64,000 nucleotides of DNA from Ga0077530 sp046293075 (GTDB taxonomy: Bacteria; Pseudomonadota; Alphaproteobacteria; Rhizobiales; Hyphomicrobiaceae). Within the stretch, counting starts at the first letter, position 1; each line of letters opens with the position of its first letter. A program made the translations under genes and the position numbers. Location: positions 1 to 64,000 of the forward strand of contig JBKBPL010000021.1 of the NCBI GenBank assembly GCA_046293075.1, written 5' to 3'. Below the pieces are notes generated by a model, which saw only the letters and a list, made by a program, of their open reading frames with translations, was not told where the DNA came from and did no database searches. Below are positions 16,693 to 26,529 of this stretch, one piece after another.

Positions 16693-18582
16693 ATGGCACT
16701 CGATGGCGACCGCATCTGGCAGATCCCGGCCTCGGCCGACGACGCCGGTGGCATCGCCAAGCGGGGCCTGCGCGCGCCCTGGCTCGCGGCCGCTTGGCAG
16801 CGGATCGTCGAGATCTGGCGGTTTCTCGACGCTCACGGACCGCTGCGCAAGCTCTTCGCCACACTCGCGCGACGGATCGTGCTCGCGAACCTGCTCGGGC
16901 TCATGGTGCTCGTCGGCGGCATGGTCTGGCTCAGTCAGCAGCACGCCTGGCTGATCACGGCGAAGTACGAGAGCCTCAAGATCCAGGGCGAGATCATTGC
17001 CTCGGCGATCGCCTCGAGCGCTCTCGTCGAGCGCGAGGGGCGGCTGTCCTTCGATCCGGAGCGGCTGCCGGAGCTCGACGGAGTGCGCGTGCCCTTCCGC
17101 GACGACGGCTTCGCGGCCATGGAGCTGTCTTTGCGCCACGAGCGCGTCATCCCGGTGCTGAGGCGCCTGATCCACCCGACCCACAACACACGAGCGCGCA
17201 TCTATGACCGCAATGGCAAGCTGATTGTCGATTCGAGCGAGCTCGAAGACTTCAGCCTCCCTCTGCCGCTCGAACCGGGGGAAGTGCGCGCGCCATCTGC
17301 GGAGGAGTCAAAGCCCGCCGAGCGGGTCAAGGTGAAGAACTTCTGGACCCGGCTTTCGAGCTTCTTCGACCGTTCGGACCTGCCGATCTATCGCGAGATC
17401 GGGCGCAACGCGAGCGGCACGAGCTATCCGGAAGTGCGCCAGGCGCTGAGGGGTGCGGCACTCCCCCCGATGTTGCTGCTGACCGACGACCAGGAGAAGA
17501 TCGTCTCGCTCGCCGTGCCGATCCAGCGTCGCAATGCGATCCTCGGCGCGCTGCTGCTCTCGACGCGGCCGGGGGAGATCGACGAGATCATCGCGAGCGA
17601 GCGTTCCGCCATGGCGATGCTGGTGCTGCTGGCGCTGGCGGCGTCGTTGTTCGCCTCGATGCTTCTGGCGCGGACGATCGCGGGGCCGATGCGCCGCCTC
17701 TCGGAAGGGGCGGAGCGCGTGAGCCGCAGCATTCACGCGCACACCCAGCTTCCCGACTTCGGCAATCGCCAGGATGAAGTGGGGCAGCTCTCCAATGCCG
17801 TGCACAGCATGACCCGCTCGCTGTATCGCCGCATCGAATCGAGCGAGAAGTTCGCCGCCGACGTCGCGCACGAGCTGAAGAATCCGTTGACCGCAGCCCA
17901 GGTCATGGCCCAGTCGCTGCATTATGCGCGCACCCCCGAGCAACGCGAGCAGGTCGTCGAGCAAGTGCTCGGCGAACTCAAGCGCCTCAATCGCCTCATC
18001 ACGGACGTCGCCAACACGTCACGGCTCGATGCCGAGCTCGCGCTTCAGAAGACAGCGCCGGTCGACGTTCGCGTCATCCTTCGTTCGGTCGTCGACACGT
18101 TCAGTGCGACCATTGAGGACGGGCAGCACCACATCGTGCTCGATATCGAGGATGCCCCGGCACGCTCCCGCGCATTCATCGTCAATGGCCATGAGACCAA
18201 TCTCGGCCGCGTGGTCACGAATCTTCTCGACAACGCCTTGTCCTTCTCGCCACCAGGGGGCACCGTGACAGTGCGCGCGGAAGCGCTGCGCGAGGGAGTC
18301 GAGATCTCTGTCAGTGACGAGGGCCCTGGCATCCCGCCCGAGAGCATCGACAAGATCTTCGAGCGCTTCTATTCGGACCGTCCGCAAAGCGACCGCACCC
18401 AGGGCAAGAACTCCGGTCTCGGCCTCTCCATCTCGCGCGAGATCATCAGTGTCCACGGCGGACAGATCTGGGCCGAGAACCGCACTGAAGGCGGCAAGGT
18501 TCTCGGCGCCTGCTTCAAGGTCCGGCTGCCCGCAGCGAATGTCCGCACGAGCGGCTGGCGACACAGACATGAGCTCACGTGA
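16693..18582 (+). CDS. chvG: Sensor histidine kinase ChvG
   Basis: 629 residues, long as in the ChvG/ExoS group. A cytoplasmic N-terminal tail is followed by a membrane span near 57-80 (LANLLGLMVLVGGMVWLSQ), a large periplasmic domain with TKYESLKIQGE-like and YDRNGKLIVDSSEL segments, a second span near 310-330, HAMP, and the kinase core with H393 in FAADVAHELKNPLT, N-box NLLDNALSFS and G-boxes DEGPGIP and GLGLSISREI. ATG 16693 has GAGGGA seven bases upstream. The unusually long periplasmic domain is the part that binds the ExoR-type inhibitor in rhizobia; no exoR is in the window. Confidence 0.92.
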   Translation: MALDGDRIWQIPASADDAGGIAKRGLRAPWLAAAWQRIVEIWRFLDAHGPLRKLFATLARRIVLANLLGLMVLVGGMVWLSQQHAWLITAKYESLKIQGEIIASAIASSALVEREGRLSFDPERLPELDGVRVPFRDDGFAAMELSLRHERVIPVLRRLIHPTHNTRARIYDRNGKLIVDSSELEDFSLPLPLEPGEVRAPSAEESKPAERVKVKNFWTRLSSFFDRSDLPIYREIGRNASGTSYPEVRQALRGAALPPMLLLTDDQEKIVSLAVPIQRRNAILGALLLSTRPGEIDEIIASERSAMAMLVLLALAASLFASMLLARTIAGPMRRLSEGAERVSRSIHAHTQLPDFGNRQDEVGQLSNAVHSMTRSLYRRIESSEKFAADVAHELKNPLTAAQVMAQSLHYARTPEQREQVVEQVLGELKRLNRLITDVANTSRLDAELALQKTAPVDVRVILRSVVDTFSATIEDGQHHIVLDIEDAPARSRAFIVNGHETNLGRVVTNLLDNALSFSPPGGTVTVRAEALREGVEISVSDEGPGIPPESIDKIFERFYSDRPQSDRTQGKNSGLGLSISREIISVHGGQIWAENRTEGGKVLGACFKVRLPAANVRTSGWRHRHELT

Positions 18583-18711
18583 GCCGCGGCCGCCTCTCGG
18601 CCGGTCTGCAATCATTGTGAAGGGTGCGTACTTGGTTGTCCGCACGCTGACCTGATCCCTGCCCGAGCCTCCTTCCACCAGCACCCATCGCAAGCCAGGA
18701 CGATTGAACTG

Positions 18712-19962
18712 ATGGTGGCAATGGCCTCATTCCTGCCGCCAGCGCTCTCGAAGCCGCGCTTCCGCCTTTTCGCACTCGGTCAGGCCATATCGATCGTCGG
18801 CGGCTGGATCCAGCAGATCGCGCTCTCCTGGCTGATCTACCGGCTCTCGGGCTCCGTGCTCCTCCTCGGCCTCACGGGTTTCCTGTCCCAGATCCCATTC
18901 CTGATCGTGTCGCCATTTGCGGGTGCGCTTTCGGACCGGGTCCGTCGCGTGCGCTTGCTCATCGTCGTCAACATCGTGCTGGCCGGGCTCGCGGGCCTTC
19001 TTGCGCTGATGGCGGCGCTTGGTGTCGGCGACGTGCGGATCTATCTCGGAACGGCATTGCTGATCGGCATCGCAACGGCCTTCGAGACCCCTGCCCGCCA
19101 GTCATTGCTTTCGGCCATCGTCGAGGATCGGGCCCTCCTGCCGAGCGCAATCGGCGTCAATTCCATGATGTTCAACGTGGGGCGCATGCTGGGTCCCACG
19201 ATTGCAGGCGTGCTGTTGCTCAGAGTGCCCGAGAGCTGGTGCTTCGCCCTCAACTCGATCAGCTTTGCCGCCATTATCGTCGCGCTTGTTGCCATGCGGC
19301 TCCCCGATCCTGTGCCGATGCCCAAAGAAGGCCGCAAGGGCATCGCGCTTACGGAGACCGTCGCCTATCTCTGGAGCCACCCGGCAGCCCGCTACCTCCT
19401 ACCTACGGTAACCGCGCTCGCCGTCTTCGCGCTCCCCTACCAGCACATCATGCCATCGATCGCCGTCGCCTTCTTCAAAGGTGACGCCTCGACAGTCGGA
19501 TTGCTCATGAGCTCCGCCGGTGTCGGGGCCCTGTTCACGGCTATTCTCCTCGCCATGCAGCGCAGCACGCGCGTGCAGCTTCTCCTCGTGCGGCCCGCCC
19601 CGTTCGCCGTAGCCCTCGCGCTCATTGCGTTCAGCCAATCGCGCAGCCTCGCGCTCTCCATGTTCCTGATCGCGCTGCTCGGAAGCGCGATCCTCATGAC
19701 CTCTGCCTCCACCAATACGATATTGCAGCAGTCGGTCGATGAGGCGTGGCGCGGACGCGTGATCGGCATCTACGTCATGTGCTTCATCGGCATGGCGCCC
19801 CTCGGCAACCTCATGACAGGCGCCATCGCCGAGCACTTCGGCCTCGGACCGACGCTCGCGTTCAACGGCGTCATGATCCTGATCACCGTCGGCTTCGCGC
19901 AGTACCGCTTCGCCACCGACCCGACGGCCATGGAGCGCCTCAAGGCCACTATCGGCAGCTGA
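18712..19962 (+). CDS. MFS transporter (MFS_3/EntS-like)
   Basis: 416 residues with about twelve spans. The opening FRLFALGQAISIVGGWIQQI and ALSDRVRRVRLLIVVNIVLA are typical of the MFS_3 exporter group that includes EntS, and RVIGIYVMCFIGMAPLGNLM is the usual late-helix segment. ATG 18721 is an alternative start. Members export siderophores or drugs; there is no siderophore gene nearby, so the cargo is open. It is convergent with the agmatinase-like gene, only two bases apart. Confidence 0.88.
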   Translation: MVAMASFLPPALSKPRFRLFALGQAISIVGGWIQQIALSWLIYRLSGSVLLLGLTGFLSQIPFLIVSPFAGALSDRVRRVRLLIVVNIVLAGLAGLLALMAALGVGDVRIYLGTALLIGIATAFETPARQSLLSAIVEDRALLPSAIGVNSMMFNVGRMLGPTIAGVLLLRVPESWCFALNSISFAAIIVALVAMRLPDPVPMPKEGRKGIALTETVAYLWSHPAARYLLPTVTALAVFALPYQHIMPSIAVAFFKGDASTVGLLMSSAGVGALFTAILLAMQRSTRVQLLLVRPAPFAVALALIAFSQSRSLALSMFLIALLGSAILMTSASTNTILQQSVDEAWRGRVIGIYVMCFIGMAPLGNLMTGAIAEHFGLGPTLAFNGVMILITVGFAQYRFATDPTAMERLKATIGS

Positions 19963-19964
19963 TT

Positions 19965-20885
19965 TCAGCGCGGGGCCGTGCCCGAAAGGGCATAGGACAT
20001 GATCTTGTAGGCGAGCGCGGCAGCCGTGTAGTCGTAGATGTGAAAGCCCGGAATGGGCGCAAGTTCAACGACGTCTGCTCCGACGATGGTGCCGACTTCC
20101 GCCACGCGCTTCAGGATCGCGAGCGCCTGGAGATAAGAGAGACCGCCCGGCGTTGGCGTCCCGGTCGCCGGCATGACCGCGCCGTCAAGACCGTCGATGT
20201 CGAACGTGACATAGACCGGGCGGCCGCGCAGATGCGTGGCGATCGCTTCGATATCCCAGCGCGCCTGGTCCTTGCCCCAGAAGATATGCACGCGGTCGGG
20301 ATGGGCATCGGCGAAGTCCGCTTCCTCCTGCGAGATCGCGCGGATGCCGACCGAGACGAGTTCCACATGCGCGTGATCGAGGACGCGCCGCATGGCGGCC
20401 GCGTGCGAGTACTTCTCGCCGAGGTAGCCATCGCGCAGGTCCGCGTGCGCGTCGAACTGCAAAACGACGAGATCCCTGAAGCTCGCGGCAAACGGATTGA
20501 TCGCACCGGCCGTAAGCGAATGCTCGCCACCGAGGACAAGCGGGAACCGCCCCTCTTCCAGCACCTGCTCGACAATGCCGGAAAGCTGGGCCAGGGCCGC
20601 CTCAAGCGGCTTGGCGATTGCTGGCTCACGGATCGCGGCAATGCCATAGTCGAGACAGGCCTCACGTCTCAGCTCATCATCGAAAAGCTCGAGCTGGTGG
20701 CTGGCCGCCAGAATGGCCGACGGCCCCGCGGCGGTGCCGCTGCCGTAGCTGACCGAGGCTTCGAGCCCAAAGGGGATGACCACTGCCCGCGCCCGGTCCG
20801 GATGGCTGGCGTCAGCCCGCAGGGGGTCATGGAAGCTTTCGGCAGCGGGGAGATAGTCGAGCGGGACGCGTGAGGTGCGGCTCAT
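19965..20885 (-). CDS. speB: Agmatinase/arginase family ureohydrolase
   Basis: 306 residues of the ureohydrolase family. Metal ligands are visible in LGGEHSLTAG, QFDAHADLRDGYLG and TFDIDGLDGAV, followed by the family segment TGTPTPGGLSYLQ. It would hydrolyse a guanidino compound to urea, agmatine to putrescine in the named enzyme; the DIDGLDGAVMPATG segment departs slightly from the usual DIDVLDPAFAPG, so guanidino-acid specificity is possible. ATG 20885 follows GAGGACC. It is divergent from an SDR gene 91 bp away. Confidence 0.88.
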   Translation of the reverse strand: MSRTSRVPLDYLPAAESFHDPLRADASHPDRARAVVIPFGLEASVSYGSGTAAGPSAILAASHQLELFDDELRREACLDYGIAAIREPAIAKPLEAALAQLSGIVEQVLEEGRFPLVLGGEHSLTAGAINPFAASFRDLVVLQFDAHADLRDGYLGEKYSHAAAMRRVLDHAHVELVSVGIRAISQEEADFADAHPDRVHIFWGKDQARWDIEAIATHLRGRPVYVTFDIDGLDGAVMPATGTPTPGGLSYLQALAILKRVAEVGTIVGADVVELAPIPGFHIYDYTAAALAYKIMSYALSGTAPR

Positions 20886-20976
20886 ACTGGGGTCCTCTGC
20901 GGTTTTGAGGTGCGAATAGCTCTTGGCAGAGCGGGCGGCCCGTCGCAACCTGCACGAAAAGGGGAAGGAAGCGACC

Positions 20977-21735
20977 ATGCGAGGCTTGAACGGAAAATCG
21001 GCAATCGTCACGGGAGCCGGCAGCGGCATTGGCGCGGCGATTGCGCAGCGGCTGGCGGCAGAAGGCGTCCGTGTGCTCGTCGCGGACATCAGAGCCGAGC
21101 GCGCCGAGGATACGGTGCAAGCCATTCGCGAAGGGGGCGGGAAGGCTCAGCCCTGCGCCATGGATGTGCGCAAGCGGGATGATGTTGCAGATGCCGTGCG
21201 CCAGGCCGTCGGCCATTTCGGCGGCCTCGACATCCTCGTGTGCAACGCCGGCCTGATGGATCGCGAACCCTTTCTGGAGATGACGGATGATCTCTGGCGC
21301 CGCGTGATCGATACCAACCTTTACGGCACATTCATCTGCGCCCAGGCCGCCGCCCGCCAGATGGTCACGCAGGGCGGCGGAGGCCGCATTGTCACGGTCG
21401 CCTCGAACTCCGGCATCTTTGGCGGCATCGGGCGGGCGGCCTATGGCGCCAGCAAGGCCGGCATCATCAACCTGACCCAGTCGATGGCCATGGAGCTCGC
21501 GCCCCACGGCATCAACGTCAATGCCGTCGCCCCAGGACCGACGCGGACCGGCGCCAACCCAGGAGGAAAGCCCTCCGACTACGTCCGCACGCGCATGCCG
21601 CTTGCCCGCCTCGGCGAGCCCGGTGAGATCGCGGCCGTTGCGGCCTTCCTGGCGTCGGACGATGCGAGCTTCGTCACTGGGCACGTTTATGCGGCCGATG
21701 GCGGCTTCACCATCGCCGGCATGATCGACACCTGA
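20977..21735 (+). CDS. SDR family NAD(P)-dependent oxidoreductase
   Basis: 252 residues. Classical short-chain dehydrogenase pattern: TGAGSGIGAAIAQRLA near the N-terminus, NAG motif in LVCNAGLMDREPF, active site serine in VASNSGIFGG and YGASKAG, and the C-terminal GHVYAADGGFTIAG. Start ATG 20977 has GGGGAAGGA upstream. It sits 20 bp before an aldo/keto reductase gene and probably shares its transcript. Substrate not predictable. Confidence 0.92.
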   Translation: MRGLNGKSAIVTGAGSGIGAAIAQRLAAEGVRVLVADIRAERAEDTVQAIREGGGKAQPCAMDVRKRDDVADAVRQAVGHFGGLDILVCNAGLMDREPFLEMTDDLWRRVIDTNLYGTFICAQAAARQMVTQGGGGRIVTVASNSGIFGGIGRAAYGASKAGIINLTQSMAMELAPHGINVNAVAPGPTRTGANPGGKPSDYVRTRMPLARLGEPGEIAAVAAFLASDDASFVTGHVYAADGGFTIAGMIDT

Positions 21736-21755
21736 TGCTCTAGGGAGAAACGGCA

Positions 21756-22697
21756 ATGCAGGAACGCAATCTCGGGCCTTCGGGCCTGCGGGTCTCCGTG
21801 GTCGGTCTCGGCTGCAACAACTTTGGAGCCAAGCTCGACCTTGAGGCCTCGCGCAAGGTCATTCACAAGGCGCTCGACTCCGGCATCACGCTGTTCGACA
21901 CGGCCGACATGTACGGCAATCGCGGCGGCTCGGAGACAATTCTCGGCGAGGTGCTGGGCGCGCACCGCAAGGACATCGTGCTGGCAACCAAGTTCGGCTG
22001 GGAAATGGACGACTTCGGCCGCCAGCGCGGGGCTTCCCGCCGCTATGTCTTGAGCGCCGTCGAGGAGAGCCTGAAGCGCCTGAAGACAGACTGGATCGAC
22101 CTCTACCAGTACCACAAACCCGATCCGCTGACGCCGCTGGAGGAGACACTGGCGACGCTCGACGACCTCGTGCACCAGGGCAAGGTCCGCTATGTCGGCT
22201 GCTCGAACATGCCGGCGTGGCAGGTCGCGAAATCGCAGGAGATCGCGCGTGCACGCAATACCACGGCATTCATCTCGTGCCAGGACGAGTACAGCCTCAT
22301 CGTCCGCAATGTTGTCGAGCCGCAGCTCTCCGCGGCCATGGAACACTACGGGCTCGGGCTCCTCCCGTTCTTCCCGCTCGCGAGCGGGCTTCTGAGCGGC
22401 AAGTACGCGCGCAACAACATGCCGGCGGACGGCCGCCTCTCGCAGGCCAAGCGGTGGGCCGACAAGTACCTGAATGAGGCCAACTGGGCCAAAGTCGAGA
22501 AGCTCGAAGCCTTCGCCAAGGCGCGCGGGCACACGCTTCTGGAGCTCGCCTTCAGCTGGCTCGCCTGCAAGGCGCCGGTGACCAGCGTCATTGCAGGCGC
22601 GACGACACCGGCCCAGGTCGAGGCCAATGTGAAGGCCGCCGAATGGCAGCTCACCCCCGAGGACATGGCCGAGGTGGACAAGATCACGTTGGGATAG
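21756..22697 (+). CDS. Aldo/keto reductase
   Basis: 313 residues, a TIM-barrel NADPH reductase. The catalytic tetrad is visible as Asp and Tyr in FDTADMYGNRGGSE, Lys in VLATKFGWEM and His in LYQYHKPDP. The closing SVIAGATTPAQVEANVKAAE is the usual cofactor segment of the YghZ/Tas-like group. A GGGAGAAA site precedes ATG 21756. It follows the SDR gene in one probable two-gene operon. Confidence 0.92.
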   Translation: MQERNLGPSGLRVSVVGLGCNNFGAKLDLEASRKVIHKALDSGITLFDTADMYGNRGGSETILGEVLGAHRKDIVLATKFGWEMDDFGRQRGASRRYVLSAVEESLKRLKTDWIDLYQYHKPDPLTPLEETLATLDDLVHQGKVRYVGCSNMPAWQVAKSQEIARARNTTAFISCQDEYSLIVRNVVEPQLSAAMEHYGLGLLPFFPLASGLLSGKYARNNMPADGRLSQAKRWADKYLNEANWAKVEKLEAFAKARGHTLLELAFSWLACKAPVTSVIAGATTPAQVEANVKAAEWQLTPEDMAEVDKITLG

Positions 22698-22777
22698 TCC
22701 GGTCACGCCTCTCTCCCCACAGCCGTGATTGGGGGCGAGGAGGATGGCAGCGCGTGATGGCCGGCGAAGCCGTGCAT

Positions 22778-24685
22778 TCAGCCGGGATGGTTGCGCGTGC
22801 GCGAATGCCCGTGCGCTGTTTTTTCCCACAGATGCGGCGACCTCATGAGCTGCAGCAGCGCGCGATAGCTCGCGAACGAGATCAGCAGCCAGTAGATCGG
22901 CATCAGCACGGCTTCGAGCGACAGCCAGCGCCAGCCGCGCTGCCAGGCGGCTATGGCCGCGGCCAGCATGGCGCTCACATAACCGAGCCCGAAATTGATC
23001 AGGCCGATCCAGATGAGTGCGCGCTCCGTGCCGCTCGTCGCCGGCGCGAGCAGATCCCCCGAGAGCGCCAGCCAGCCCAGAGTGAGCAGCACGACCGGAT
23101 GAACGAGCGCTGAAAGCAGCATCCCGCCGATCAGCATGTGCAGTCCGAGCCACGGCCGCCAGCCGAGGGCTCGACGGCTGCCCGCGCCGCGCCGTGTGTG
23201 CACGAGATAGGTCTGCATCCATCCCTTGAGCCAGCGCGTGCGCTGCGCAATCCAGCTCGACAGCCGGATCGGCGCTTCCTCCCATGTCGTCGAGGCAATC
23301 GTGCACGTGCGATAGCCGCCGCGCGCAAGACGGAAGCCGAGGTCGGCGTCCTCCGTCACGTTGTAGGGATCCCAGCCGCCGACCTCCTTCAGGCGGTCGA
23401 CGCGAAAATGATTGGACGTGCCGCCGAGCGGGATCGGCAAACCCAGGCGCTCCAGCGACGGGAGCTGGCCGTCGAAGAGGGAGGCATACTCCAGCGCAAA
23501 CTGTCGCGGCAGCCACCCCTGCCGCGTGTTGTGGATCCCGAGCCGGGCCTGCACGCAGGCGACATCGGGGCCGCCCTCGGCAAATGCAGCGAGGGCGCGG
23601 CGGAGTTGGTCGGGCTCCGGTATGTCCTCGGCGTCGTAGACGACAACAAATGGGCTGCGAACAAGCTCAAGTGCGTAGTTCAGGGCCTTGGGCTTGGTGC
23701 GCGGTCCCTTCCCAGGCACGACGACCGGCCGGATGTTCCCGGGCAGGTCGAGACGGGCGACCGCCGCGCGTGTCTCCGCATCTTCGGCCTCCAGGACCAG
23801 CAGAACCTCAAGCTTGGCCGAAGGATAGTCGAGGCCCGCCATGGCATCGACGAGGTCGGGCAGGATATCGGCCTCGCGATAGAGGGGGACCAGCGCGCTG
23901 TAGCGCGGCAGCACGGCATCGGGCACGGTCCGGAGCGCTTTCGCGGCCTCGGGAGGCCGCCGACGGAGCAGTTCGACAACCGCTGCCGAGCGTATCAGCA
24001 CCATGCATAGAAAGGGCAGGGTCAGGAGCGCCATGACGAGAGGCCCGACGGTCTCCGGGGCGACAGCCATGCTCCCAAGGAACAGGCCGGCGAACGTGGC
24101 AGCTCCCAGGGCCTGCCAGGTGTCGGCGCCATAGAGCGCCGATGCCGCGGGATTGGTCCGCCACAGGCCTTCAATGGCGTGATCGATCAGTGCCGCCTCC
24201 ACGCCCGCCAAGTGGATGGCATCGACCTCACGGCGGGTCGCGAGGACCGGGTGCTGGCCAGGGGGAACGAGGGAGACCGCCTTGCGGATGGCACTCGGCC
24301 GCATGGCATACGCGCCGATCACCACCTCGACCGGCCGCCGCGCCCGTGCGGGTGAGCGCCCGAGCCAGTCAATGCCGAGCGTCGCGCCCAAGGCTTCCAC
24401 ATACGCCTGCTCATCGATCCAGCCGAGCGCGATCATGACCTCGTGCGGGAGAACCGCCCATTCGGCCGCAATGCGCTCGGCCCGGGCAAGGGTCGCCGCA
24501 TCGATTGCGCGGCCCACGAGAAAGGCATATTCGCTTTCCGGCGCCGCAGCGGGCATCGCGCGCAGCCTGTCGATGCGCTGTCTTGCCTCTCTGAGGCGCG
24601 CTAGAATGCTGCGTTGGCGATACGATTCCCGTCGTACGGGGCGCCGGCGGCGGCGAGATACGAACTGGGCATTGGTATCGTCCAT
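22778..24685 (-). CDS. Membrane glycosyltransferase family 2 with N-terminal MshEN-like domain
   Basis: 635 residues. Residues about 60-110 (HEVMIALGWIDEQAYVEALG) resemble the MshEN/T2SSE N-terminal module, which in other proteins binds cyclic di-GMP. Two spans follow at 192-230, then a GT2 catalytic domain (260-490) with DAED at 351-354, TED at 444-446 and the QxxRW motif QRTRW at 481-485, and about four C-terminal spans. That layout fits a processive polysaccharide synthase. Start ATG 24685 is chosen; frame-open codons further upstream overlap the divergent promoter. The polymer is unknown. It is divergent from a periplasmic binding-protein gene. Confidence 0.85.
   Translation of the reverse strand: MDDTNAQFVSRRRRRPVRRESYRQRSILARLREARQRIDRLRAMPAAAPESEYAFLVGRAIDAATLARAERIAAEWAVLPHEVMIALGWIDEQAYVEALGATLGIDWLGRSPARARRPVEVVIGAYAMRPSAIRKAVSLVPPGQHPVLATRREVDAIHLAGVEAALIDHAIEGLWRTNPAASALYGADTWQALGAATFAGLFLGSMAVAPETVGPLVMALLTLPFLCMVLIRSAAVVELLRRRPPEAAKALRTVPDAVLPRYSALVPLYREADILPDLVDAMAGLDYPSAKLEVLLVLEAEDAETRAAVARLDLPGNIRPVVVPGKGPRTKPKALNYALELVRSPFVVVYDAEDIPEPDQLRRALAAFAEGGPDVACVQARLGIHNTRQGWLPRQFALEYASLFDGQLPSLERLGLPIPLGGTSNHFRVDRLKEVGGWDPYNVTEDADLGFRLARGGYRTCTIASTTWEEAPIRLSSWIAQRTRWLKGWMQTYLVHTRRGAGSRRALGWRPWLGLHMLIGGMLLSALVHPVVLLTLGWLALSGDLLAPATSGTERALIWIGLINFGLGYVSAMLAAAIAAWQRGWRWLSLEAVLMPIYWLLISFASYRALLQLMRSPHLWEKTAHGHSRTRNHPG
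22793..22824 (+). terminator. Possible terminator of the SDR/AKR operon
   Basis: GCGCGT (22793-22798) can pair with GTGCGC (22811-22816, two G-T pairs), followed by TG and six Ts (22819-22824). It overlaps the 3' end of the convergent glycosyltransferase gene. The stem is short, so this is a weak call. Confidence 0.3.
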
Positions 24686-24816
24686 GGCAGCGGTCACGCC
24701 ACGCTGGCGCCACCTGCGGGGGTGGCGCACGCCGGTGAACATAGTTCGCGCGCCCCATTGGGAGGCGGGGAATGGGCTGAGCTCCGGCCCCCGGCGCCGC
24801 AAAACGAGGACGCATT

Positions 24817-25677
24817 GTGTTGAATGCGATAATAATTACTGCACTGACGAGCGCAATACTGATCATTGGCCCGTCCGTGCTTGCTCCTTGGGCGCACGCC
24901 CAGGCACCGGCCGCCACCCAGGCCGAGGTGCCGGATATCGCGCCGCCACGGCCGACGTCAGGCGCCGGCGCACGCCGCTTCGCCATACGTTTCCTGACCG
25001 ATAGTGAATTTCCACCGTTCCACTACTACGACGAGGACGGTGTGCTCACGGGCTTCGACGTTGATCTCGCCCGTGCCATCTGCATGGAGCTCGGCACGCA
25101 ATGCGATATCCGCGCGCTGCCTTGGAACGAGCTTCTGCCGGCTCTACGCCGAGGCGAAGCCGATGCCGTGATCGCCGCACAGCGGATCACGCCGTCTCTG
25201 CTCAAGGATTTCGACGTTACGGATCGCTATTTCTACACCACCGCCTGGTTTGCCGGTCGGCGCGGCGGCCCGCGCCAAGCGATTTCGCCCGAGCAGCTCG
25301 AGCGCCGGCGCATTGCCGTGGCCCGTGGCAGCCCGCACGAGGCCTATCTGCGGACCTTCTTCCGTGAGAGCGCGATCGAGACCACCGAGACCGTCGAGCA
25401 GGCCCGCGAGGCTGTCCGGCAGGGGCGCGCCGACCTTGTCTTCGGCGACGGCATCGGGCTGGTCTTCTGGGTCAACGGCTCGCTGTCACAGGACTGCTGT
25501 GAACTCAAGGGCGGCCCGTTCTTCGAGCCGAAATTCTTCGGCGACGGTCTCGCGATCACGGTGCCGCGGCAGGACATCGAACTCAAGCGTATGATCAACC
25601 GGACTTTGGAGCGTCTCCGGCGGAATGGCCGCTACGAGGAGCTGGTGTTGCGCTACTTCCCCAACAGGCTCTTCTGA
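24817..25677 (+). CDS. Periplasmic solute-binding protein (SBP_bac_3 family)
   Basis: 286 residues. A signal peptide (AIIITALTSAILIIGPSVLA, cleavage after AHA) is followed by the bilobal domain: FLTDSEFPPFHYYDEDGVLT, GFDVDLARAICMELG, and a late segment PFFEPKFFGDGLAITVPRQD. The start is GTG 24817 with AACGAGGA six bases upstream. Ligands of this family are polar amino acids and relatives. No permease or ATPase gene adjoins, so it may serve a transporter elsewhere or act as a sensor partner. Confidence 0.88.
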   Translation: MLNAIIITALTSAILIIGPSVLAPWAHAQAPAATQAEVPDIAPPRPTSGAGARRFAIRFLTDSEFPPFHYYDEDGVLTGFDVDLARAICMELGTQCDIRALPWNELLPALRRGEADAVIAAQRITPSLLKDFDVTDRYFYTTAWFAGRRGGPRQAISPEQLERRRIAVARGSPHEAYLRTFFRESAIETTETVEQAREAVRQGRADLVFGDGIGLVFWVNGSLSQDCCELKGGPFFEPKFFGDGLAITVPRQDIELKRMINRTLERLRRNGRYEELVLRYFPNRLF

Positions 25678-25708
25678 GCGCGTCGCCGCCCTCTCGAACC
25701 GGCGCGCA

Positions 25709-26428
25709 TCAGATGCCTTGGCCCTCGACCTCGCGGGCGAGTTCCTCGGCCATTCGGGCAGCCCCTTCCCAGTGGGGGTGTATTTCGAGAAGCTGCTTGA
25801 CGACGCTGAGTGCCCCCTTGGCATTGCCGGTCTGGCGCCAGATCTGAGCAAGGCCGTCGAGCGCGCGGAAATGGTTCGGCTCAAGGGCCAGCGCACGTCT
25901 CAGATCGCCGACAGCCGACGCCATGTCGTTGCGCGAGAAGTGGATGTAGGCGCGCCGATTGAAACCCTCGGCGTAGTCCGGGGCGATCTGCACGACGTAA
26001 TCAAGGAACTTCAGGGCCAGGTCATAGTCCTTGGCGCCTAGCGCCTTCGACGCGCGCTGCATGAGCAGATTGACGGTATCGCTCCCCGAAAAGCTCCACA
26101 ATCGCTCGATGGTCGCCTGGATCTTCTTGGCCGCATCAGGCGAGTCGGCTGTTGCGAGATGGGCGTAGAGGTCGGACAGGATCTTTGATTTCTCATCGGC
26201 AGTCGTCGGGAGGCGGTCCGTCAGCCGGTTCATCTTCGCATCGCCATCCGCGGATGTCGGCGGCCCGGCCTGCGGCATCTCTTGCGGTGCGAGCGGCGGA
26301 TCCGCAGGCCGCAGAGGCTGCTGCGCGCTCGCCCCATGCAGCAACCCACCCCAGGCGACGGCGAGCCCAACCGCCACGCCGCAAGCCAGCGGCGAGGTCC
26401 GAAACCTGCTGTTCAACTCTTTCTTCAT
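25709..26428 (-). CDS. Exported tetratricopeptide repeat protein
   Basis: 239 residues. A signal peptide (LACGVAVGLAVAWGGLLHGA, cleavage after SAQ) precedes a proline-rich linker and then at least two to three TPR units from about residue 120 (ALGAKDYDLALKFLDYVVQI, then YAEGFNRRAYIHFSRNDMAS and FRALDGLAQIWRQTGNAKGA). Such exported TPR proteins are scaffolds in envelope complexes. Start ATG 26428 gives the proper signal sequence. It converges on the binding-protein gene and diverges from the PilZ gene. Confidence 0.88.
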   Translation of the reverse strand: MKKELNSRFRTSPLACGVAVGLAVAWGGLLHGASAQQPLRPADPPLAPQEMPQAGPPTSADGDAKMNRLTDRLPTTADEKSKILSDLYAHLATADSPDAAKKIQATIERLWSFSGSDTVNLLMQRASKALGAKDYDLALKFLDYVVQIAPDYAEGFNRRAYIHFSRNDMASAVGDLRRALALEPNHFRALDGLAQIWRQTGNAKGALSVVKQLLEIHPHWEGAARMAEELAREVEGQGI

Positions 26429-26529
26429 GGAAGCAAAATACCGCCAGCAGAACGGGGCGTCAAAAAGGCCCCGCACGCCCGGTCGATCACAAACGGGTTA
26501 ACGGGACTGCGTGTCAAAATGGCGTGCGG